DNA of 60,616 nt from Patescibacteria group bacterium. GTDB taxonomy: Bacteria; Patescibacteriota; Saccharimonadia; Saccharimonadales; UBA4665. The DNA is taken from positions 1 to 60,616 of the forward strand of contig JARXKL010000006.1 of NCBI GenBank assembly GCA_030272735.1, written 5' to 3'. Numbering within the stretch: the first letter of the stretch is position 1; every line of letters begins with the position of its first letter. Position numbers and translations under genes: made by a program. Below, one piece after another: positions 16,051-25,324 of this stretch. The notes under the pieces are model-generated. The model was given only the letters and a program-made list of their open reading frames with translations. It ran no database searches and had not been told where the DNA came from.

Positions 16051-17138
16051 GATTTCAGCGGCATAATAATATGCTGGTAGTCTTTTGAGGCTGAATCTTG
16101 AAGCAGTGTTGGTTCGAGTTTGCCGTTGAAACCAAACAACACTGATTCGCCACTGAGAGCATTGAGCGCATCAAGTAAATAGCGTGAGTTAAGTGTGATA
16201 CTGCCACTTCCCGTAACTTGAGCTGTCGCGGTAGCGGTGTTTTCACCGAGTTGCGAGGCGACAGAGCGAATACTCAGCTCACCTGAGGTTTCGCCTACTT
16301 CAATTGTTACACTACCAGCACTTTCACGAGCAAACAAACTAGATACCTTCGTGACGTTAACAAAATCACTGCGCTTCAGTACCGCTTTGGTTGCAAACGA
16401 GGCTGGAATTAATTTTCGGTAGTCAGGATATTTACCTTCAACTAAGCGGGTTACGAGTTCTACGTCGCCAACCTGGAATAACACTTGTTGATCATCATGA
16501 GTAACCGATACTTTTTCAGCGCCATCGCCAAGTACACGCAACAAATCCTGCATAGCTGAAGCTGGAATAAGTAGTCGTACCTCTTCGCTATTCGCGCCGA
16601 GTTGTTTTTCGGCTAAGCGGTAGCTGTCGGTAGCAGCAATGTAGAGCTTGCCGTCAATAACCTGGAATAATACCCCTGTTAATACTGGTCGGGTTTCATC
16701 ATTCGAGGCAGCAAATACAACTTGCTGTAAACCTTTTTTAAATAAAGCACCGTCTACCGTCCACTGTTTACCGGTAGTTATTGCTGGCATGGAAGGGAAG
16801 TCGTCTGCGACAATACCGTTGACGACAGATTTATATTGCTCGGTTGAAACGTGCAGCTTTGTTTCTTGCAAGTCGAGTTCAATAACGCCGGAAGGTAAGC
16901 TACTCACAAAGTCTTGCATGAGCCGGGCGGGCACGGTAATGGACCCTTCTTGGGAAACTTTAGCTCCAATGTAATGTGTAATTGCTATGTCTAAATTAGT
17001 AGCCGCAATACTTAAGCGGTTATTACTGGTGCTTATTAATACGTTGGCAAGTATGGGTAAGGTGCCTCGTGTATTAGCAACGCGAGCGACTGCATTAAGG
17101 GCTTTCTGTAAGTTTTCCTGGGTGACCTGAAGTTTCAT
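16047..17138 (-). CDS. dnaN: DNA polymerase III sliding clamp, beta subunit
   Basis: 363 aa, normal clamp length, with three repeats of the clamp fold. Family features include MKLQVTQENLQKALNAVARV at the start, a central ATDSYRLAEKQ block and the end LQDSASKDYQHIIMPLK. The clamp encircles DNA and holds the polymerase. TAGGAG precedes the ATG. The gene is transcribed in the same direction as dnaA, 265 nt downstream of it. Confidence 0.96.
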   Translation of the reverse strand: MKLQVTQENLQKALNAVARVANTRGTLPILANVLISTSNNRLSIAATNLDIAITHYIGAKVSQEGSITVPARLMQDFVSSLPSGVIELDLQETKLHVSTEQYKSVVNGIVADDFPSMPAITTGKQWTVDGALFKKGLQQVVFAASNDETRPVLTGVLFQVIDGKLYIAATDSYRLAEKQLGANSEEVRLLIPASAMQDLLRVLGDGAEKVSVTHDDQQVLFQVGDVELVTRLVEGKYPDYRKLIPASFATKAVLKRSDFVNVTKVSSLFARESAGSVTIEVGETSGELSIRSVASQLGENTATATAQVTGSGSITLNSRYLLDALNALSGESVLFGFNGKLEPTLLQDSASKDYQHIIMPLKS

Positions 17139-17403
17139 ATGTGCTCCTACTAATAACTAAGTTAATTTAAATTTAATTTTTTCGTTGTCTTTGTAGGTGG
17201 TGTGGATTGTGGGTAAAAACTGTTGGTTTACAGATACGGGGACTGCAAAAAAGCCGTGGAAAGACCGCCGTAAAGATGCCTGCAAGCACTGGTATAACTG
17301 CCTAGGTTTATCCCCATGAACAATATGTTGCATAAAAACTGTGTACAAATTAGCAGTTTTTCCGAGTACTTTTCCAGACGTGTCCACAGCTTGCCCCCAG
17401 ATT
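17139..17403. other. dnaA-dnaN intergenic region, candidate oriC segment
   Basis: 265 nt without a gene. An AT-rich run (17158-17183) next to dnaN could serve as unwinding element. DnaA-box-like sites are TTATCCCCA (17308-17316, 8/9), TGTGGATTG (17201-17209, 7/9), TGTGTACAA (17340-17348, 7/9) and GTGTCCACA (17380-17388, 7/9). The position is typical for a bacterial origin, but the matches are imperfect. Confidence 0.5.
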
Positions 17404-18801
17404 TTACGCATACAAATGCTCCTTAATTTCGGAAATAGCATTTCGCAAGCTGGCGTCAACTTGTGATTCTTTTTGGATTTTGTCGACAGAATGAATTGCC
17501 GTTGTGTGGTCTTTGCGACCAAGCTCTCGGGCAATTTTAGGAAAACTTAAGTGCAGTTCATTACGCAGCATATACATTGCAACCTGGCGGGGAACGACAA
17601 TATCTTTATCGCGCTTAGGCCCGACAATATCCTCCATAGGAATCTGAAAGTGGCGCGCAGTGCGTTCAATGATTTGCTTGGCGCTCAAATGTTTTGGACG
17701 TGCCTTGCTCACATTCAGTAAACTTGCGGCAATCGCCATGGTTGGCTCGATACCGCGCATTTCACACCAGGCCAGTAGTTGGTTGAGCGCACCCTCAAGC
17801 TCGCGAATGTTAGTTTGGCCGTTTGTTGCGAGATATTCTATTACTTCATGACCAAGTTCAGTGCCGTGGCTTTGCGCCTTTGTGCCTATAATAGCGCAGC
17901 GGGTCTCAAAATCAGGAACTTGCATATCGATACTCATGCCGCCGCCAAATCGTGACTGTAGCCGCGCTTCAAGAGGAGTAATTTCTTTTGGCGGCTTATC
18001 CGAGCTCATAATGATCTGTTTGTTTGCCTGATGCAGGGTGTTAAAGGTATGGAAGAATTCTTCCTGCATCTTGTCTTTGCCGGCAATGAACTGAATATCA
18101 TCGACGATCAAAACGTCAGCTGCTCGGTAATAACTGGCAAAGGAAGCAGTGTTACGTTGGCGCAATGCTTGCACAAACTCGCGTACGAATTGCTCCGTTG
18201 AGATATAAAGGATTTTTAATTTAGGATCGCGCGTTGCAATGGCATTGCCAACAGCTTGAATAAGGTGCGTCTTGCCGATGCCGACGCCTCCATATAAAAA
18301 GAGGGGGTTATATTTGGTTCCTGGCTGCTGCGCAATTGACTGGCAAGCAGCAAAGGCGAGCTCGTTGCCGTCGCCAACTACAAAGTTGTCGAGGGTGTAG
18401 CGCTCATTCAAGCCTTGGCCGTAGCCATGGGACAGTACATCTTTTGCTGGAGCGCCGAAAACGTTTTGCGACGAAGGAATGTCGGATGACAAAGATGAAA
18501 GCTTTGGTTGGTCACCATGATCGGTCTGTTTTTCTGGCTGAGGAGTACGCGGAGGGCCGGCAACAATTCGGTAGTCGACTTGCTGTACTTTGACGCCATT
18601 TTTTTCAAGCGTCTCTTTAATTATGTCTGTATATTTTTTTTCAAGCGTCTGCTTAATAAAAATATTGGCTACACCAATAACAATACTGCCTTCTTCTTGC
18701 TTTTGTAGAGTAGTGTTCTTGAACCAGGTCACAAAGTTACCCCTTGAAACCGTCAATTCAATCTCACCGAGTACTGCTTGCCACAGACTGTCTTGCTGCA
18801 T
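17404..18801 (-). CDS. dnaA: chromosomal replication initiator DnaA
   Basis: 465 aa. Domain I (about 1-80) is followed by a short linker, the AAA+ domain with Walker A GGVGIGKT (171-178) and Walker B VLIVDDIQF (about 229-237), and the C-terminal DNA-binding domain with the DnaA signature around GRKDHTTAIHSVDKI. I chose the ATG at 18801 (MQQDSLWQ) because AAGGAG lies just upstream; a longer frame to 18852 has no family similarity and would include the promoter. DnaA binds boxes at oriC and opens DNA. Confidence 0.97.
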   Translation of the reverse strand: MQQDSLWQAVLGEIELTVSRGNFVTWFKNTTLQKQEEGSIVIGVANIFIKQTLEKKYTDIIKETLEKNGVKVQQVDYRIVAGPPRTPQPEKQTDHGDQPKLSSLSSDIPSSQNVFGAPAKDVLSHGYGQGLNERYTLDNFVVGDGNELAFAACQSIAQQPGTKYNPLFLYGGVGIGKTHLIQAVGNAIATRDPKLKILYISTEQFVREFVQALRQRNTASFASYYRAADVLIVDDIQFIAGKDKMQEEFFHTFNTLHQANKQIIMSSDKPPKEITPLEARLQSRFGGGMSIDMQVPDFETRCAIIGTKAQSHGTELGHEVIEYLATNGQTNIRELEGALNQLLAWCEMRGIEPTMAIAASLLNVSKARPKHLSAKQIIERTARHFQIPMEDIVGPKRDKDIVVPRQVAMYMLRNELHLSFPKIARELGRKDHTTAIHSVDKIQKESQVDASLRNAISEIKEHLYA

Positions 18802-18822
18802 TACCGCTCCTTGTGTATCACT

Positions 18823-18851
18823 AATATACCTGAGAGAGACACAGTTTTCCA
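18823..18851 (-). promoter_or_regulatory. dnaA promoter overlapping a DnaA box
   Basis: On the minus strand TGGAAA (18851-18846), a 17-nt spacer and TATATT (18828-18823) lie just upstream of the Shine-Dalgarno and ATG of dnaA. The -35 hexamer lies inside the DnaA-box-like site 18845-18853, which would let DnaA repress its own gene. Confidence 0.55.
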
Positions 18852-19072
18852 CACCTATTTACGTGTTCTACACAACACCCTTAGGCTTTTTAGCTCAATT
18901 TGACGAAACGGGGGTACATTTGTACACACGCAACTTGCTCATCTGTAAAGCTGTGGATATAAAGACAGTTAAGGTGGATAACTTTTCAATTTCCGTGGGA
19001 ATGTATTGTCAAAACTACCCCAAACTTGCGTTGTCAGACCGGTATTCTTCAGTATGCAGGGTAGGCTAACAC

Positions 19073-19101
19073 TTTACAAAAGCCCTCATAACAGATATAA
19101 T
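19073..19101 (+). promoter_or_regulatory. promoter of the rpmH-rnpA-yidC-jag operon
   Basis: TTTACA (19073-19078), a 17-nt spacer and a perfect TATAAT (19096-19101) predict a start near 19108 and a leader of about 38 nt before rpmH. Confidence 0.75.
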
Positions 19102-19145
19102 CGTGTGAACGTTAATACAATCTTGAATCGAAGTTAGGAATAGTT

Positions 19146-19283
19146 ATGCCCAAGCGAACCCACCAACCAAAAAAGCGCTCACGCGCCCGCGAACACGGCT
19201 TCTTTAAGCGTATGGCAAGCAAAGCAGGCCGCAATGTGCTCAAGCGCCGCCGCTTGAAGGGTCGCGCTAAGCTCTCAGCTTAA
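19146..19283 (+). CDS. rpmH: 50S ribosomal protein L34
   Basis: 45 aa, highly basic. The start [19 protein letters not shown] and the following [19 protein letters not shown] are unmistakable L34. The N-terminal motif is MPKRT instead of the common MKRT. It is the first gene of the rpmH-rnpA-yidC-jag operon, conserved in this order next to the origin in many bacteria. Confidence 0.97.
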   Translation: MPKRTHQPKKRSRAREHGFFKRMASKAGRNVLKRRRLKGRAKLSA

Positions 19284-19297
19284 GTCGGTGCGCTCCT

Positions 19298-19711
19298 ATG
19301 CTCTCGCGCAGCCACCGCTTTCACGGTTACGGTAGCCTCAAAGGTACGTATAGCCGTGGATCTACGGTGCGCTCACCACTCATCACGATAAAGTATCTCA
19401 ATAGAAGCCCCGATAAGCCCTACCGGGTAGCAATTGTGGTGAGTAAGAAAGTCGCCAAGTCGGCAGTGGTGCGTAATCGGATTCGTCGGCGGCTGTATGC
19501 AGCCACTCGCGAGCAATCTGCACTTATCGCACCAGGCACCGATTTGGTTGTAACAGTTTTCAATGCGGAAGTCGCTGTGATGCCAGCTGAGCAATTAGTA
19601 ACTACTGTCTCGGGGTTGTTACAAAAAATTGCTAAGCCGGCAAATAACAACGGTCAAACTGTACCGCGTGCTATAGTTAAACCAGATATATCCGCAAAGG
19701 GAGAGAGATAA
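19298..19711 (+). CDS. rnpA: ribonuclease P protein component
   Basis: 137 aa. The RNR motif region (VVRNRIRRRLYAATRE) and the N-terminal LSRSHRF identify RnpA, the protein subunit that helps the RNase P RNA mature tRNA 5' ends. It starts 14 nt after rpmH and ends 5 nt before yidC. The C-terminal 25 residues are a hydrophilic tail longer than in most homologues. Confidence 0.95.
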   Translation: MLSRSHRFHGYGSLKGTYSRGSTVRSPLITIKYLNRSPDKPYRVAIVVSKKVAKSAVVRNRIRRRLYAATREQSALIAPGTDLVVTVFNAEVAVMPAEQLVTTVSGLLQKIAKPANNNGQTVPRAIVKPDISAKGER

Positions 19712-19716
19712 AACTT

Positions 19717-20697
19717 ATGTTTACGACGTTTATTGTTCAGCCGCTGTTCAACCTGTTGGTGTTAATTTACGCAATTTTACCGGGCCACAACTTTGGCCTG
19801 AGCTTGATCATTTTCACGATTATTATTCGGCTGCTCCTTTGGCCACTGGTTAAAAAACAGCTCCATCAGGCCAAAGCGATGCGCAAAATGCAGCCGCAAA
19901 TCAAAGAGATCAAAAAGCAGACCAAGGGCAATCGCCAAAAAGAATCTCAGATGCTCATGGAGCTCTATAAGGAGCGGGGCATTAATCCGCTTGGCGCCTT
20001 CCCGACACTTATCGTGCAGTTTATCGTTTTGATTGGACTGTACAGTGGTCTGCAGAAAATTATTCGTAATCCGCACAGTATTGTTGATTTTTCGTACCCA
20101 GCCATTCAGCATATTGGTTGGATCCAAAACCTGAGCCACGACATTCACAAATTCGATAACACTCTTTTGGGTATTATCGACCTCGGCCGACCTGCTGTAG
20201 GGCCAAAAGGCTTTTACCTCGGTGCGTTCTTGCTCGTTGCCGGAAGCGCAATTGCCCAGTATTTCCAAGCGAAACAACTTATGCCCGACAACAAAGATCA
20301 GCGTAGTTTACGCGCTATTTTGAAGGGTGCGGGCGAGGGCAAACAGGCCGATCAATCCGAAGTAAACGCAGCAGTCGGCCAAACTACACGTTATCTTATA
20401 CCAGGCATGATCTTTATCTTTACGATTAACCTCGCTGCAGCACTCAGTTTGTACTGGTTAGTTGGTGGACTGGTTGCCTATATTCAGCAGTCTATCGTGC
20501 TCGGCAAAGATGAGAAGGAAATGGAAGCCATCGGCGATAAGCCTTCTAAAAAAGACATTCGGGCAATACCTGAAGCTGAAGTCGTCAGCTCGCCATCCGG
20601 AAGCGCTGCTGTTTCAGGCGCGCCAGCCGCGACTACTCGGCAGAAAGCTGGCAAGAAAAAGTCGGCAAAGGGTAAAGCTAAGCGGAGGAAGAGGTAA
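19717..20697 (+). CDS. yidC: membrane protein insertase YidC/Oxa1 family
   Basis: 326 aa. The hydrophobic helices and the conserved block QPLFNLLVLIYAILPGHNFG, then LLLWPLVKKQLHQAKAMRKMQP, match the short Gram-positive-type YidC, which lacks the large periplasmic domain. The C-terminal tail is very basic (KKKSAKGKAKRRKR), fitting ribosome contact. It inserts membrane proteins alone or with SecYEG. The stop overlaps the jag start by 1 nt (TAATG). Confidence 0.95.
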   Translation: MFTTFIVQPLFNLLVLIYAILPGHNFGLSLIIFTIIIRLLLWPLVKKQLHQAKAMRKMQPQIKEIKKQTKGNRQKESQMLMELYKERGINPLGAFPTLIVQFIVLIGLYSGLQKIIRNPHSIVDFSYPAIQHIGWIQNLSHDIHKFDNTLLGIIDLGRPAVGPKGFYLGAFLLVAGSAIAQYFQAKQLMPDNKDQRSLRAILKGAGEGKQADQSEVNAAVGQTTRYLIPGMIFIFTINLAAALSLYWLVGGLVAYIQQSIVLGKDEKEMEAIGDKPSKKDIRAIPEAEVVSSPSGSAAVSGAPAATTRQKAGKKKSAKGKAKRRKR

Positions 20698-21197
20698 TGG
20701 CTGACACTTTGAACGACTCCCTGAACAATTCTATGGAAGAAGCAATCGTCTACGGTAAAAAATACCTCGAAGATCTCTTGAGCTTTTTCGGCCTCAACAC
20801 TGAAGTGCAGGCGACGCACGATGAAGAAGTCATTCAATTGAACGTTCCTAGTACACATTTGAACGGCTTTTTGATCGGCCAACACGGCGACAACATGCGC
20901 TCACTCCAATACCTCACGAGCACCGCGCTCAAAAACAACGGTTTCGCGCATACCCGCGTTAATGTTGACATAGCAGATTATAAAAAACAGCGCGCAGACC
21001 GCTTACGCGAAAAAGTCGAAGTCTGGGTAAAGCAAGTCAAAGACAGCGGCGAACCAATGAGCCTCGACCCCATGAACCCCGCTGACCGCCGGATAGTCCA
21101 CCAGGTGGCCGCCGAATACGGCCTTTTGAGCGAATCCGCAGGCGAGTTCCGCGAGCGGCATGTAGTGCTGCAGCCAGCAGCTGAAACTGAAGAGTAG
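20697..21197 (+). CDS. jag: Jag/KhpB-type RNA-binding protein (KH-R3H)
   Basis: 166 aa. A KH domain with the GxxG loop IGQHGDNM (about residues 61-68) is followed by an R3H domain with RRIVH (about 128-132). Jag (SpoIIIJ-associated, KhpB) binds small RNAs and mRNAs in Gram-positive bacteria and is regularly co-transcribed with yidC. The N-terminal Jag-N extension found in Firmicutes is short here. Confidence 0.92.
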   Translation: MADTLNDSLNNSMEEAIVYGKKYLEDLLSFFGLNTEVQATHDEEVIQLNVPSTHLNGFLIGQHGDNMRSLQYLTSTALKNNGFAHTRVNVDIADYKKQRADRLREKVEVWVKQVKDSGEPMSLDPMNPADRRIVHQVAAEYGLLSESAGEFRERHVVLQPAAETEE

Positions 21198-21208
21198 ATA
21201 GCGAGGCT

Positions 21209-22297
21209 CTATTCGAGCGCTTTTTCGTAAACCCGTAGGGTTTGCTCGGCCATACGCTGCCAAGAGTACTTTTCGACCTGCAATTTGCCGTTTTTGATGA
21301 GCTTTTCACGCAATTCTTTATCTGTTAACACTTCATTTATGGCGTCGGCCATGCTCTCGACGTTTTCTGGGTCAAAATAGTGAGCGGCATCCCCGTAAAT
21401 CTCGGGTAAGCAGGTGGCATCGCTACTCACCACCGGTGCGCCGTTTAGCATGGCCTCGAGGCCCGGCAAGCCAAAGCCTTCGCTGAGTGAAGGGAAGACA
21501 TACGCTTCGCAATTTTCATATAACCAGCGTAGTAAGCCTTCGCTCGCAAAGCCGGTAAACACCACATTGTCTTTGTATCTATCGGGAACGCCTGTGGCAA
21601 TTCGCTCGTAATTGGCGTCTTGCTTGCCAACGAGGACTAACTTTAGATCGTAGTGCTGAGCGAGCAGGTGAGTGTAGGCCGCTATTAATCTCACCAAATT
21701 CTTGTGAGGCGTCGGTCTGCCAACATACATAATAAAACGTGATTTTTGCAAATCGGGGAGGGGAGTCGGGGGATCCTGTATGGGGTCGGCCGATTCATAT
21801 GTTACGGTGACTTTGTTCGGGTCGATATGGCTGAAATTGACGAGGTCAGACTTGGTAAACTCAGAGATGGCTATAACGGCCTTTGACTTTTTAACAGCGG
21901 CCTTTATGACCCGGTCGTAAATTCCCTGTTTAATTATAAAAACTGTTCGCTTTTTGTCCGGGTTATGAAAACGGAGGGTCGTAAGGTCATGAATCGTCGT
22001 AACCGTTTTGCCGCGGTATGTAATGGGCTGCTGCGGAAATGTAAAATGTACGAGATCTGGTTTTAGCTGCTCTAGTTGCCTCTTAAATCCGATTTGCTCA
22101 GCAAAACTAAATTCCTTATGAGGACACGCAACTTTTGTAAAATTCGGATTACTGGGCTGCCAGCCAGCCATATCTTGAGGCTTGAGCAGGACGCTGTACT
22201 GATGCGGCGATTCAAGCTGCTGAAGATAGTGGAGTAGGCGCTCCACATAGCGGCCGCTACTGGTCCTGAGCTCTCGGGCGTCTATGGCGATGTGCAT
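21209..22297 (-). CDS. family 4 glycosyltransferase
   Basis: 362 aa. GT-B fold with the GT4 features MYVGRPTPHKNLVRLI (nucleotide-sugar binding strand) and the EX7E-like SEGFGLPGLEAM near the C-terminus. It begins IAIDARELRTSSGRYVERLL, close to mannosyl/rhamnosyltransferases of polysaccharide loci. I chose the ATG at 22297, which overlaps the upstream stop by 1 nt (TAATG); a longer frame would extend 11 residues into the upstream gene. Acceptor and sugar cannot be read from sequence. It ends 11 nt from convergent jag. Confidence 0.85.
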   Translation of the reverse strand: MHIAIDARELRTSSGRYVERLLHYLQQLESPHQYSVLLKPQDMAGWQPSNPNFTKVACPHKEFSFAEQIGFKRQLEQLKPDLVHFTFPQQPITYRGKTVTTIHDLTTLRFHNPDKKRTVFIIKQGIYDRVIKAAVKKSKAVIAISEFTKSDLVNFSHIDPNKVTVTYESADPIQDPPTPLPDLQKSRFIMYVGRPTPHKNLVRLIAAYTHLLAQHYDLKLVLVGKQDANYERIATGVPDRYKDNVVFTGFASEGLLRWLYENCEAYVFPSLSEGFGLPGLEAMLNGAPVVSSDATCLPEIYGDAAHYFDPENVESMADAINEVLTDKELREKLIKNGKLQVEKYSWQRMAEQTLRVYEKALE

Positions 22298-23313
22298 TAT
22301 TGGGCCCTTCGAAATGTTAGTTTCCACCAAATAGCTCGTAGTTTACGAAGCGCATGGGCATTCGGCGGCAGGTCGTGTACCATCATCGACCAGATATATT
22401 CATCTGACACTTTTTTATTTCCCTGGATCTGTTTACGTTTTTTGAACCCAGTAAATAATAATTGAGTGCCCTTCAGGTCGCCTTTGAGGGCGATCCAACC
22501 CTGTCCGCGGCTAACCGCACGTAAGAAAAAAAGCGTATGAGCCAACGTAAAACGCCACCCGACACTAAACAAGTATCTTCTTGGTACGTTTTTGAGCAAT
22601 AACAAGGGTTGGTTCTTCATAGTCTGATATGTGGTGAAACCTTTTACTTTGCTGCTTGTTGCGCCAATCTGATGGTGCACCTTCGCCTCAGGAAAATAAG
22701 CCACTTTCCACCCAGCAAGCTGGGCGCGGAAACTAATATCGACATCTTCGTAATAGGCAAAAAAGTCTTCATCAAACAGTCCAATTTCCTCGAGCATACT
22801 TACGCGATATAAACTAGCCCCACCGCTGGCGCTAAACACTTCAGTCATTTGGTCATAAACTTTTACGTCGTGCTCGCCCCTACCACGAGGATACGGCAGC
22901 CCCCAATTAGTGTAATAATCTCCAGTGCTATCTAGTTGTGAACCGTCTCCATTTAAAATTTTCGATGTGGCTATTCCGTGTTGCTGTTCAGTCGCTAGTT
23001 TTTGTTGTAAGTTCTCTAGCCATTTGGGGTCAGCTACCGCGTCATTATTAAGCAATGCAACATATTCAAACTTTTGCTCGATTGCGCTCCGAATGCCGCA
23101 ATTAACTCCACCAGCAAAACCTAAATTAGTTTCGTTAACGATTATCTCAACGGAGCTATAGTTTTTATGTAGGTATTCTAACGAACCATCAGTGGAGGCA
23201 TTCTCAACTACTATTACGTGGCAATCCTCTGACTGTATGAGTAGGGCGTCAAGGCAAGCACCAATCTCGGCCATACCGTTCCAATTTGGTACAACTACCG
23301 CTATCTTACGCAT
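22297..23313 (-). CDS. family 2 glycosyltransferase
   Basis: 338 aa. GT-A fold: VVVPNWNGMAEIGACLDAL at the start, then VIVVENASTDGS and the Asp motif LLNNDAVADP; the region YYEDVDISFRAQLAGW is typical of rhamnosyltransferase-like GT2 enzymes (WbbL/RfbF group). With rmlABCD in this window, rhamnose from dTDP-rhamnose is a reasonable donor, but this is inferred. The C-terminal 80 residues are basic and may lie on the membrane. It is divergent from the Wzm gene. Confidence 0.85.
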   Translation of the reverse strand: MRKIAVVVPNWNGMAEIGACLDALLIQSEDCHVIVVENASTDGSLEYLHKNYSSVEIIVNETNLGFAGGVNCGIRSAIEQKFEYVALLNNDAVADPKWLENLQQKLATEQQHGIATSKILNGDGSQLDSTGDYYTNWGLPYPRGRGEHDVKVYDQMTEVFSASGGASLYRVSMLEEIGLFDEDFFAYYEDVDISFRAQLAGWKVAYFPEAKVHHQIGATSSKVKGFTTYQTMKNQPLLLLKNVPRRYLFSVGWRFTLAHTLFFLRAVSRGQGWIALKGDLKGTQLLFTGFKKRKQIQGNKKVSDEYIWSMMVHDLPPNAHALRKLRAIWWKLTFRRAQ

Positions 23314-23352
23314 CGACTTGAATTCATTCTTCCTCTATAATACCCCATAACA

Positions 23353-24153
23353 ATGCGACAAATTATGACAAAGCAAAACCGGGCGCTTCTAAGCGAACTG
23401 GTCCGCACAGACTTTAAGCTTCGCTACCAAGGCTCCGCACTTGGATATGCTTGGTCGTTACTTAGCCCACTGTTGATGTTCGCAATACTTTATGTTGTAT
23501 TCGTAAAATTCCTCAGACTGGGTAATGGTGTACCCCACTACCCTATCTATTTGCTACTAGGCATCGTTATATGGAACTTCTTTTTAGAAATGACTATGCA
23601 AGGCACTACGGCTATCGTAGGCAGAGGCGACTTAATTAGAAAGATTCGTATACCTAGGTGGATGATTGTGTTCAGTACGAGTCTATCAGCCCTTATAAAT
23701 CTAGGCCTGAACCTAGTCGTCGTAGCAGCGTTTATGATATTTAATAAAGTTGGTTTTTTAGATACATTGCCGCTACTCATATTTCCGTTATTCGAGGTAT
23801 ACGTACTGGCATTAGGAATGTCATTATTGCTGTCTGCTCTTTTTGTAAAGTATCGAGACGTAAGCTATATATGGCAGATTATTTTACAAGCAGGGTTTTA
23901 CATAACGCCAATAATATACCCATTATCGCTTATAACAAACGTTACACTTCAAAAACTAATTATGATAAATCCTGTTGCCCAGGCAATACAAGATGCACGA
24001 TATGCAGCAATAACGCATGCTACAACTACTGGATCGAATGTTTTCGGAGGCGGATACTATAAATACACCCCTTTCTTGATAGTAACAGCAGCTTTCTTCG
24101 GGGGTTTAATGTACTTTAAGTCACAATCAAAATATTTTGCGGAGAACATATAA
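23353..24153 (+). CDS. wzm: ABC-2 type polysaccharide exporter permease (Wzm/TagG)
   Basis: 266 aa with six hydrophobic helices. The cytoplasmic N-terminus LVRTDFKLRYQGSALGYAWSLL is diagnostic for Wzm/TagG permeases of O-antigen, teichoic acid or galactan export. TATAAT (23336-23341) lies close to the start with no Shine-Dalgarno. The ATG at 23365 is an alternative start. It overlaps the Wzt gene by 1 nt and forms the export channel with it. Confidence 0.92.
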   Translation: MRQIMTKQNRALLSELVRTDFKLRYQGSALGYAWSLLSPLLMFAILYVVFVKFLRLGNGVPHYPIYLLLGIVIWNFFLEMTMQGTTAIVGRGDLIRKIRIPRWMIVFSTSLSALINLGLNLVVVAAFMIFNKVGFLDTLPLLIFPLFEVYVLALGMSLLLSALFVKYRDVSYIWQIILQAGFYITPIIYPLSLITNVTLQKLIMINPVAQAIQDARYAAITHATTTGSNVFGGGYYKYTPFLIVTAAFFGGLMYFKSQSKYFAENI

Positions 24154-25322
24154 TGTCTGATGATATTGCGATTAAAATTGAGGGTATCAGCAAGACATTT
24201 AAGCTGCCTCACGAGAAAGCCGGTTCTATAAAAAATACGTTGATTGGCTTTGCCAGGCGAAAGCGTGGATATGAGCTGCAAGAAGTACTTAAAGATGTGA
24301 CATTTGATATTAAGAAAGGTGAATTTTTTGGTATTGTTGGCAGAAACGGATCAGGTAAATCTACGCTCCTCAAACTCATTTCTGGAATTTATACCCCCTC
24401 GAATGGATCAATAACCGTAAATGGTAAGCTCACACCATTCATAGAATTAGGAGTAGGATTTAATCACGAACTTACAGGACGCGAGAACGTATACCTGAAT
24501 GGAGCACTGCTAGGCTTTAGTCGCTCCGAAATGGAGTTGTTATACGATGACATCGTTGCATTTGCAGAGCTAGAAAGATTCATGGATCAAAAGCTAAAGA
24601 ACTATTCTTCAGGTATGCAGGTGCGATTAGCATTCTCAATCGCAATTCGTGTAAAAACCGATATCTTAATCCTTGACGAAGTACTGGCTGTAGGAGATGA
24701 AAGTTTTCAACGTAAATGTCTCGACGTTTTTGAAGAATATAAGAGAAATAAAAAAACTATAGTGCTTGTCACTCATGATATGGCGACTGTACGACGTTTT
24801 TGCACTAAGGCTGTATTGATTCATGACGGAAAGTTAATTTCTGAAGGAAAAACAGAAGAAGTAACCGAAGGCTATACAAAGCTCAACCAAGAAAGTATTG
24901 ATAACCAGGTGCCTCAAATACAAGACCACGAACCATCAGATCTAGTCATAGCACTTAAAAACACCGAAAACAAAAATACAAAAAGATTTGAATACGGAGA
25001 GGATTTAAGAGTAGAGTTAAGTTGGCCTAAAACAAAAAAAGTCAATGCTGCAGGTGTTACAATTAACACGAGTATGGGTGAATGTGCCTATGCGACTAAT
25101 ACTTTCATTGATAAACAAAACGTTACTACTAACAAAATTATTTGCAGCTTCAAACTAAATCTCGGGGCAGGTAAGTACTACATTATGGCCGGTACTTTTT
25201 TAGACCGGCCTGAATCCCAGGTAGATTTTGTTACACACGGACCATCGTTTTTTATAAATCAGGAATCACGCATTAAAGGTGAAGGGATAACTAGACTTGA
25301 TCATGAATGGAGGCAATCGTAG
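24153..25322 (+). CDS. wzt: ABC exporter ATP-binding protein with C-terminal Wzt-like domain
   Basis: 389 aa. Nucleotide-binding domain: Walker A GRNGSGKST near residue 66, signature YSSGMQVRLAF, Walker B ILILDEVLAVGD. Residues about 265-389 form an extra beta-rich domain like the Wzt C-terminal domain that in E. coli O9a recognises the modified non-reducing end of the glycan. Such a domain predicts export of finished, capped chains, and two methyltransferase genes follow directly. Confidence 0.92.
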   Translation: MSDDIAIKIEGISKTFKLPHEKAGSIKNTLIGFARRKRGYELQEVLKDVTFDIKKGEFFGIVGRNGSGKSTLLKLISGIYTPSNGSITVNGKLTPFIELGVGFNHELTGRENVYLNGALLGFSRSEMELLYDDIVAFAELERFMDQKLKNYSSGMQVRLAFSIAIRVKTDILILDEVLAVGDESFQRKCLDVFEEYKRNKKTIVLVTHDMATVRRFCTKAVLIHDGKLISEGKTEEVTEGYTKLNQESIDNQVPQIQDHEPSDLVIALKNTENKNTKRFEYGEDLRVELSWPKTKKVNAAGVTINTSMGECAYATNTFIDKQNVTTNKIICSFKLNLGAGKYYIMAGTFLDRPESQVDFVTHGPSFFINQESRIKGEGITRLDHEWRQS

Positions 25323-25324
25323 AT

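Larger units (their letters stand above)
18802..19145. other. dnaA-rpmH divergent intergenic region, candidate oriC
   Basis: 344 nt between divergent dnaA and rpmH, a classical origin position. It contains DnaA-box-like sites TTTTCCACA (18845-18853, 8/9), TGTGGATAT (18952-18960, 8/9) and GGTGGATAA (18973-18981, 8/9), plus promoters for both flanking operons. No gene is supported here. Whether initiation takes place here or between dnaA and dnaN cannot be settled by reading. Confidence 0.6.

Noticed and set aside
17157-17534. 125-codon leftward frame overlapping the end of dnaA
   Set aside because: It overlaps dnaA in another frame and the AT-rich presumed origin; no start signal and no family similarity.
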